A DNA stretch of 11,342 bases. It comes from an uncultured Prevotella sp. (lineage in GTDB: Bacteria; Bacteroidota; Bacteroidia; Bacteroidales; Bacteroidaceae). The notes below the pieces were generated by a model. It saw only the letters and a list, made by a program, of their open reading frames with translations, was not told the DNA's origin and did not search any database. The translations under genes and the position numbers were made by a program. Positions 7,240 through 11,342 of this stretch are shown here, one piece after another. The number at the start of each line of letters is the position of its first letter. The first letter of the stretch is position 1. The stretch spans positions 1-11,342 of the forward strand of contig UQQN01000078.1 in the NCBI GenBank assembly GCA_900543155.1, in the 5' to 3' direction.

Positions 7240-9435
7240 TTAGAATTCGTAACGACGATCTTTCATATCAGACTTGTTTGTAATGAGGTAACTAAATGCA
7301 GCCTGATAAGCACGCTGACCATTCATTTGAGCCACCTGATTCATTTCGGCATTTGCGTCGAACTTGTCAGCAGTTCTCTTCTGCGATGTAACCTTAGCTA
7401 CATAAACAGCAGCTGCACCTTGCACAAGTCCGGTAGTTTTACCAACGGCAGTCTTAGCAATAGCACCTGTAAGCTTAGGTTCGGGAATGTTTACACCGTT
7501 AACCGTTGCATAGCCAGCCATAGTCTGGTTTGTAAGTGTTGCAACCACAGCGCCCTTGAGCTTCTGCATGTCGGTTACTGACTTCACATTCTTAGCCAAA
7601 GCCATAGCCTTTTCAGCCTTCTTCTGCTGCTTCACAACCTGAGTGAGGAAATCCTTCACCTGCTTGTTGTCCCAAGGCAAGTAGCCCTTCTTGTTTGTAG
7701 CAGTTACGCAAACCACAAGGAGGTGGTCGCCATTACGTCCGCACTCATAAAGCTTAGAAACCTCACCTTCTTCAGCACCATCGAAGATCCAACGTGCGCA
7801 GTCTTTTGCACCGCTACCACCAATACGAGTAGCAATCAAGTTCTGCATAGGAGAATAACCAGGGAGATCGGTTACAGCATAACCACTCTTGGCAGCATTC
7901 TTCTCGATTGAAGCAACGTCCTTGTTCTGAGCAAGGAAACGGTTGAAGCGGCTAAGTTCGTCCTCATAAGTCTTCTTAGAGAAGTTGAGGGGGCATTTTA
8001 CAACAGCCACGTTATACTTAGTTTCTACATTCTTGCGATCGAGCACCTGAACTACAGCAGCACCCTGGTCGTTAGAAATTACCTGTACGCCGTTAGCACC
8101 AATCTTATAGAGTTGGCTGATGTACGAAGCAGTTTCATCTTGCATGCCGAAGCTTTCGTATTGTGAAGATGAAATCCAAACTGAGTCAGATGACTGACCA
8201 TACTTCTTAGCCAAATCAGCAAACGAAGCACCACTCTTCAATGCATTGAGGATAGAGTCAGCCTGTGCCTTACGCTCTGCGGGGTCAGCCTTGATAGCTG
8301 CAATCTGACGATAGAGAATTGAGTCGGGAGCTTGCTCTTTCGCAATGAGCTTAATGGTGTTGATTGTGTTGTCTTGTGCGTTATAGTAAGCAGCCTTCAC
8401 ACTACCTACAGCCATCGAATCGAGTGCTGCTGCAACATCGGGCATGCTCTGGAAAGCCTTTTTGCTGAGCGCGAGGTTAGAATACTGCACTGCCGAGTTC
8501 GAAGAACGAATTACGTTAGCAACATCTGCACCATTCTGCAATTCTTGTTGAAAACCTTGTACCTTCTTCATCAACTCTGCGCGGTCACCAGCACTTGCCA
8601 TTACGGTAACATCAATAAGCTTAATGTCGCGAGTGGGTACAGGCGAATAGAAGTTGTCCTTAAACTCATCGTAAGCAGCCTTCAACTCATCGTCGGTTAC
8701 CTTAATGTCTTTATCGTCGATAGTAGTGTAAGGCAAAGCTGCAACTTCTACGTTCTTTTGAATGCTACGTTCATCGAAGTTTTCTTTCGCAGCGATGGGG
8801 TTTGACACAAAGCCCATTGCAAATGCCATGCTAAACTTGTTAGCGAGCAATTCATCTCGCAATTGCTTCTGTGCATAATCGCTAAGTTGCTTAATCATCT
8901 GAATCTGCTCAACGGCATCGCTATTCTGAGCTTGCTGAGCTTGATTAAGCGTTTTGTTGTAGTTCTTCAAGAAATCCTGAAGTTGTGCAAAGTCGAAAGC
9001 ACCAGTTTGTTGGTTGCGGAAGATACCTGCCAAAATCTGCAAGCTCTGTGCATTACCTGTGCGATAAGCCTCTTGCACCTCAGCGTCTGTTACATAGATG
9101 CCAAGTTTGTTGCACTCGTGCTCGATAGTGGCTTTCTGCACAAACTGCTGCCACACCTGCTCGCGCAACTGTTCTGTTTGTTGGTCTGTGAGGTTGCCAT
9201 CCTGACCTTGCATACGCATTTGCATTTTGGTTACCTCGCTAAGTTCATCTACCGCGGCCTGAAAATCTTGAATATTGATTTTCTCGCCATACACTTCGCC
9301 TACAATGCTCTTATTGCTGTTAGAGGTAGTCTCTAACGAACGAAAGAACTCTTCGGCAATGAAAGCAAAAAGGGCTAAGCCCAGCACACCTACAAGCAGT
9401 GCACCTTTGCTTCGGATTGTTTGTAATGCTGCCAT
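7240..9435 (-). CDS. ppiD: PpiD/SurA-like periplasmic folding chaperone, membrane anchored (731 aa)
   Basis: One N-terminal membrane helix (about residues 11-28, short basic N-terminus with Arg8 and Lys10) anchors a long periplasmic part, the PpiD layout. Residues about 45-260 are a helical SurA-N-like chaperone domain, rich in Gln and Glu, with VGEVYGEKINIQDFQAAVDE (45-64) as the start typical of the family. Two parvulin-like modules follow (about 268-366 and 372-467). The second contains ALKSGASFADLAKKYG (398-413), the recognisable PpiC block. The usual active-site histidine motif R-H-I is replaced by RQI (376-378), so isomerase activity is doubtful and a holdase role is more likely. The C-terminal part (about 470-731) is less conserved. 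The family helps outer-membrane and periplasmic proteins fold on leaving the Sec translocon. The gene is monocistronic, with its own terminator and a long upstream region. Length is within the range usual for Bacteroidetes homologues (about 700 residues). Confidence 0.9.
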   Translation of the reverse strand: MAALQTIRSKGALLVGVLGLALFAFIAEEFFRSLETTSNSNKSIVGEVYGEKINIQDFQAAVDELSEVTKMQMRMQGQDGNLTDQQTEQLREQVWQQFVQKATIEHECNKLGIYVTDAEVQEAYRTGNAQSLQILAGIFRNQQTGAFDFAQLQDFLKNYNKTLNQAQQAQNSDAVEQIQMIKQLSDYAQKQLRDELLANKFSMAFAMGFVSNPIAAKENFDERSIQKNVEVAALPYTTIDDKDIKVTDDELKAAYDEFKDNFYSPVPTRDIKLIDVTVMASAGDRAELMKKVQGFQQELQNGADVANVIRSSNSAVQYSNLALSKKAFQSMPDVAAALDSMAVGSVKAAYYNAQDNTINTIKLIAKEQAPDSILYRQIAAIKADPAERKAQADSILNALKSGASFADLAKKYGQSSDSVWISSSQYESFGMQDETASYISQLYKIGANGVQVISNDQGAAVVQVLDRKNVETKYNVAVVKCPLNFSKKTYEDELSRFNRFLAQNKDVASIEKNAAKSGYAVTDLPGYSPMQNLIATRIGGSGAKDCARWIFDGAEEGEVSKLYECGRNGDHLLVVCVTATNKKGYLPWDNKQVKDFLTQVVKQQKKAEKAMALAKNVKSVTDMQKLKGAVVATLTNQTMAGYATVNGVNIPEPKLTGAIAKTAVGKTTGLVQGAAAVYVAKVTSQKRTADKFDANAEMNQVAQMNGQRAYQAAFSYLITNKSDMKDRRYEF

Positions 9436-9490
9436 TTAAGTTTTTTGTTATTTATTGTTTTTATTATTGTTTGCAGAGTTTTTCAGCGCA

Positions 9491-9498
9491 CAAAGTTA
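9491..9498 (-). promoter_or_regulatory. Candidate -7 element for the PpiD-like gene (proximal)
   Basis: Read on the minus strand this is TAACTTTG, a perfect TAnnTTTG match, 56 bases before the ATG. A TTTG on the same strand (9518-9515) could be the -33 box, but the spacer is only 16 bases, shorter than the 20 seen at the other good promoters here. Confidence 0.5.
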
Positions 9499-9541
9499 AC
9501 GAAAGTCGGCTACCCAAACGCATGCCACGCTCTTTTTTTCG

Positions 9542-9584
9542 CCTAACTTCTACTTTTTTGACGCATAAGTCATGCAAAGTTAGG
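9542..9584. repeat. Inverted repeat CCTAACTT-N27-AAGTTAGG
   Basis: The perfect 8-base arms at 9542-9549 and 9577-9584 enclose 27 bases, which themselves contain the palindrome TTGAC-N6-GTCA (9558-9572). The right arm overlaps the distal TAACTTTG promoter-like element, so the structure could be an operator or an RNA hairpin within a leader. Confidence 0.35.
9575..9582 (-). promoter_or_regulatory. Candidate -7 element for the PpiD-like gene (distal)
   Basis: This is a second perfect minus-strand TAACTTTG, followed by CATG, 84 bases upstream of the proximal copy. No clear TTTG sits at the expected -33 distance. It may be a second start site or part of the inverted repeat it overlaps. Confidence 0.35.
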
Positions 9585-9813
9585 TAAAAAAAGCCACGTA
9601 GACCGCACACTACGCACATTTTTTGGATTTTTGCCTCTATAAATACACGTGCGCACATACACGCATACGCGATATTCATGGTGTTTTATCATCAAACTTC
9701 ATTCCGAAGACCCCAAAAACATAAGAATATGCATGATTTTCGCGCGATAACTCTTTTCACATATCGTCAGTCCTCAACCTCTACACCAAGAAATTAGGAT
9801 ATTACTCTTCTAA

Positions 9814-9845
9814 CTTGCTGTTTTCTATTACTTTTTCTACTTTTG
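9814..9845 (+). promoter_or_regulatory. Promoter of the ECF sigma operon
   Basis: CTTG (9814-9817), a 20-base spacer and TACTTTTG (9838-9845) fit the Bacteroidetes primary-sigma promoter, with a perfect -7 element. The -7 box overlaps an 8-base palindrome TTTGCAAA (9842-9849), a possible operator. The expected leader is about 100 bases before the ATG at 9955. Confidence 0.6.
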
Positions 9846-9954
9846 CAAAGTTCTCCACGCTCAGATAAAACTTTTTATCCATTCCTCGTAGCAAAATGCC
9901 ACAAGCGAGCGTCTAACTGACCAAACAACACGCTGCCCCAGCGCAATACCCCAC

Positions 9955-10425
9955 ATGACCGAACAAGAATTTTCACAATTGGTTCACGAACACAAAAGTA
10001 GCATTTATACCGTTTGCTACATGTTTTCGAAAGATGAGGATGAGGTGAACGACCTTTTTCAAGAAATCCTCATCAATCTATGGCGTGGTATAGATTCCTT
10101 CAAAGGAGAAGCCAAACTCAGTTCGTGGATTTACCGCATCAGTCTGAACACCTGTATTTCGGCAGACCGCAAAAAGAAGCGCGCCCTAACCGAACGCCTC
10201 GACATGAACATTAATCTCTACGAGAACAATGATGCCGACACCCAACAAATTAAACTGCTCTATAAGCGCGTCCATAGGTTGCGCCCCTTCGATCGCGCCA
10301 TTGTACTTTTATGGCTCGAAGGCATCCCCTACGACGAAATTGGAGCCATTACAGGCATCAGTGCCAAATACGTATCGGTGCGACTCACACGCATACGCCA
10401 AGAATTAAGAAACATGAAGGACTAA
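9955..10425 (+). CDS. ECF-type RNA polymerase sigma factor (156 aa)
   Basis: This small group 4 sigma factor has only regions 2 and 4. Region 2 spans about residues 8-75, with the core-binding stretch EVNDLFQEILINLW (30-43) and the -10-recognition part FKGEAKLSSWIYRISLNTC (49-67) followed by basic RKKKR (72-76). Region 4 spans about 98-152, with PFDRAIVLLWLEGIPYDEIG (111-130) and the helix-turn-helix TGISAKYVSVRLTRIRQEL (133-151). It directs polymerase to a stress or envelope regulon that cannot be read from this sequence. The next gene starts 13 bases after the stop and encodes a membrane protein, the usual position for a cognate anti-sigma factor. The promoter upstream looks like the housekeeping type, so autoregulation is not evident. 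Confidence 0.93.
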   Translation: MTEQEFSQLVHEHKSSIYTVCYMFSKDEDEVNDLFQEILINLWRGIDSFKGEAKLSSWIYRISLNTCISADRKKKRALTERLDMNINLYENNDADTQQIKLLYKRVHRLRPFDRAIVLLWLEGIPYDEIGAITGISAKYVSVRLTRIRQELRNMKD

Positions 10426-10438
10426 CAAACGCTTTGCT

Positions 10439-11020
10439 ATGGACAATACACTCAACGAAATGAAAGAGCAGCTACAACTGCTACACCATAAATTAGAACA
10501 ACAAAACATTGTGAATGACAATTTGCTGCGCAAGGTCATCCACCACAACGTGCGTCGCATCAATCGCGACACACTTATCATGACAATCGTGTCAGTCATT
10601 TCTGTGCCCTATTGTGCTTGTTTATTTTGGTGGATGCACCTCTCGTTGGCATTCACATTGGTCACCATTTTATTTTTAACAATCGCAATAGTTTACACCC
10701 TCTATGCCCATCAAGGCATTCGCACCTCCTTGCTCATCAACAGTTCCACAGCCGAGGTTGCGCGTCGCATCGCACGCATGAAGATGCTTTATGCCCGATG
10801 GTTACGTTTTAGCATCCCCTTCATCGTTTGTTGGACGGCATGGTTTGCTTACGAGATTATGTCACTCGTTGGCATCAGTGCCCATGAGCGCAAAGGCATT
10901 CTGATAGGCGCAGCAGTCGGAGGCACCATAGGTGCTATTTTGGGCTATTTCACTTATCGACGCACACAACGCCTTGCTTCCCAAATTTTAGACCAAATTA
11001 AAGAGCAGCCCGAAGAATAA
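10439..11020 (+). CDS. Four-helix membrane protein, putative anti-sigma partner (193 aa)
   Basis: The cytoplasmic N-terminus (about 1-40) is charged and predicted to form an amphipathic or coiled-coil helix (NEMKEQLQLLHHKLEQQNIV, 6-25). Four membrane segments follow at about 45-66, 69-89, 124-145 and 153-172. The last is a glycine-rich helix (GAAVGGTIGAILGY, 157-170). The C-terminus is charged and likely cytoplasmic. The 13-base spacing to the sigma gene suggests translational coupling and a shared function. I do not see the ZAS zinc-binding anti-sigma motif or a FecR domain, so the anti-sigma role rests on gene order and on a general memory of similar sigma/membrane-protein pairs in Bacteroides. 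An alternative is an effector membrane protein controlled by the sigma factor. Confidence 0.8.
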   Translation: MDNTLNEMKEQLQLLHHKLEQQNIVNDNLLRKVIHHNVRRINRDTLIMTIVSVISVPYCACLFWWMHLSLAFTLVTILFLTIAIVYTLYAHQGIRTSLLINSSTAEVARRIARMKMLYARWLRFSIPFIVCWTAWFAYEIMSLVGISAHERKGILIGAAVGGTIGAILGYFTYRRTQRLASQILDQIKEQPEE

Positions 11021-11048
11021 TATCTCCCTCCCCCTCAAAAAGTGAATT

Positions 11049-11089
11049 GTGCTCTTTTTTCAACTACAAAACTAAAAAAGCGCACTTTT
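11049..11089 (+). terminator. Probable terminator after the sigma operon
   Basis: GTGC-T-CTTTTTT (11049-11060) pairs with AAAAAAG-C-GCAC (11074-11085), 11 pairs with one mismatch and a 13-base loop. TTTT follows at 11086-11089. The T-run on the 5' arm would also suit a terminator of transcripts arriving on the other strand. Confidence 0.45.
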
Positions 11090-11220
11090 CTCACCCCCAC
11101 GCCACACACCTATCTGCGCTAAGCATACTGCATATTTGAAAAGACAATATTACAATTATGCACATTTATACCTCTTTTTGAAAGAAAAACGCATTTTTTT
11201 TGAAAAAAGTTGCACAAAGA

Positions 11221-11252
11221 TTTGGCAGATATACAAAAAGTTCATACCTTTG
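11221..11252 (+). promoter_or_regulatory. Promoter of the tRNA-His gene
   Basis: TTTG (11221-11224), a 20-base spacer and TACCTTTG (11245-11252) match the Bacteroidetes -33/-7 consensus exactly. It lies 30 bases before the first base of the tRNA, as expected for a stable RNA gene. Confidence 0.85.
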
Positions 11253-11281
11253 CATCGCTTTACAAGAGAAAGCAACACGAT

Positions 11282-11342
11282 GGTGCTTATAGTTCAGTTG
11301 GTTAGAGCGTCAGATTGTGGTTCTGAATGTCGTGGGTTCGAA
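11282..11342 (+). tRNA. tRNA-His (anticodon GTG), 3' end cut by the window
   Basis: The D-arm GTTC/GAGC (11292-11295 with 11305-11308) and the anticodon stem TCAGA/TCTGA (11310-11314 with 11322-11326) fold correctly. The seven-base loop TTGTGGT places GTG (11317-11319) at positions 34-36, which decodes histidine codons. The extra G at 11282 before position 1 fits the G-1 that is the identity mark of tRNA-His. The window ends inside the T-loop (TTCGAA), so the T-arm 3' side and acceptor 3' strand are missing. Confidence 0.95.

Larger units (their letters stand above)
9436..9954. other. Divergent intergenic region of 519 bases
   Basis: The region separates the minus-strand PpiD-like gene from the plus-strand sigma factor gene. 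It contains two TAACTTTG elements facing the PpiD-like gene, an inverted repeat at 9542-9584, a palindrome at 9558-9572, and a good promoter facing the sigma gene at 9814-9845. The central part, about 9600-9800, is A/T-rich and I see no gene or RNA in it. Short frames here lack any protein-like character. Confidence 0.6.

Noticed and set aside
8332..9336. Two 157-codon plus-strand frames opposite the PpiD-like gene
   Set aside because: They are antisense shadows of a well-supported 731-residue gene, with Cys- and Leu-rich compositions typical of reverse-complement reading.
9464..9679. 71-codon minus-strand frame upstream of the PpiD-like gene
   Set aside because: It covers promoter-like and inverted-repeat elements and its composition (many Cys, Arg, Lys) is not protein-like.
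1..11342. CRISPR arrays, insertion sequences or phage-related genes
   Set aside because: No spaced direct repeats, transposase or integrase motifs, or phage-like genes were seen; the partial tRNA at the end shows no attachment-site duplication inside the window.

Overview
The window looks like a chromosomal segment of a Bacteroidales bacterium, probably Prevotellaceae or a near relative. The main signs are promoters of the Bacteroidetes type (a TTTG-like -33 box, about 20 bases, then a TAnnTTTG -7 box), starts in A/T-rich leaders without clear Shine-Dalgarno sequences, Bacteroidetes-type lipoproteins, and a sialic acid catabolic route that uses a free-sugar (RenBP/AGE type) epimerase. Species-level placement is not possible from the sequence alone.

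Layout. (1) 66-1583, plus strand: two adjacent lipoprotein genes that share a homologous domain; the second adds a C-terminal outer-membrane beta-barrel. A Rho-independent terminator follows. (2) 1859-6796, plus strand: a three-gene sialic acid operon made of N-acetylneuraminate lyase, a 906-residue fusion of a periplasmic Kelch mutarotase with a Na+/solute symporter, and N-acetylglucosamine 2-epimerase. It ends in a strong 17-bp stem-loop. (3) 6864-7169: a non-coding stretch between convergent units. (4) 7240-9435, minus strand: a PpiD/SurA-like membrane-anchored periplasmic chaperone with its own terminator. (5) 9436-9954: a 519-base divergent intergenic region rich in promoter-like and inverted-repeat elements. 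(6) 9955-11020, plus strand: an ECF sigma factor and a four-helix membrane protein 13 bases downstream, a probable sigma/anti-sigma pair. (7) 11221-11342: a textbook Bacteroidetes promoter and a tRNA-His(GUG) gene cut by the window end.

How the genes work together. Sialic acid reaching the periplasm would be equilibrated between anomers by the Kelch domain, taken up with Na+ by the fused symporter, cleaved by the lyase to pyruvate and ManNAc, and the ManNAc converted to GlcNAc by the epimerase, to be phosphorylated by a kinase encoded elsewhere. No sialidase, sugar kinase or outer-membrane sialic acid receptor lies in the window. The most notable object is the mutarotase-transporter fusion. 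Its propeller appears cyclically permuted relative to E. coli NanM, which puts the presumed catalytic Glu/Arg loop only about 15-20 residues before the first membrane helix of the transporter. The remaining genes look like housekeeping or envelope-stress functions with no obvious link to sialic acid.
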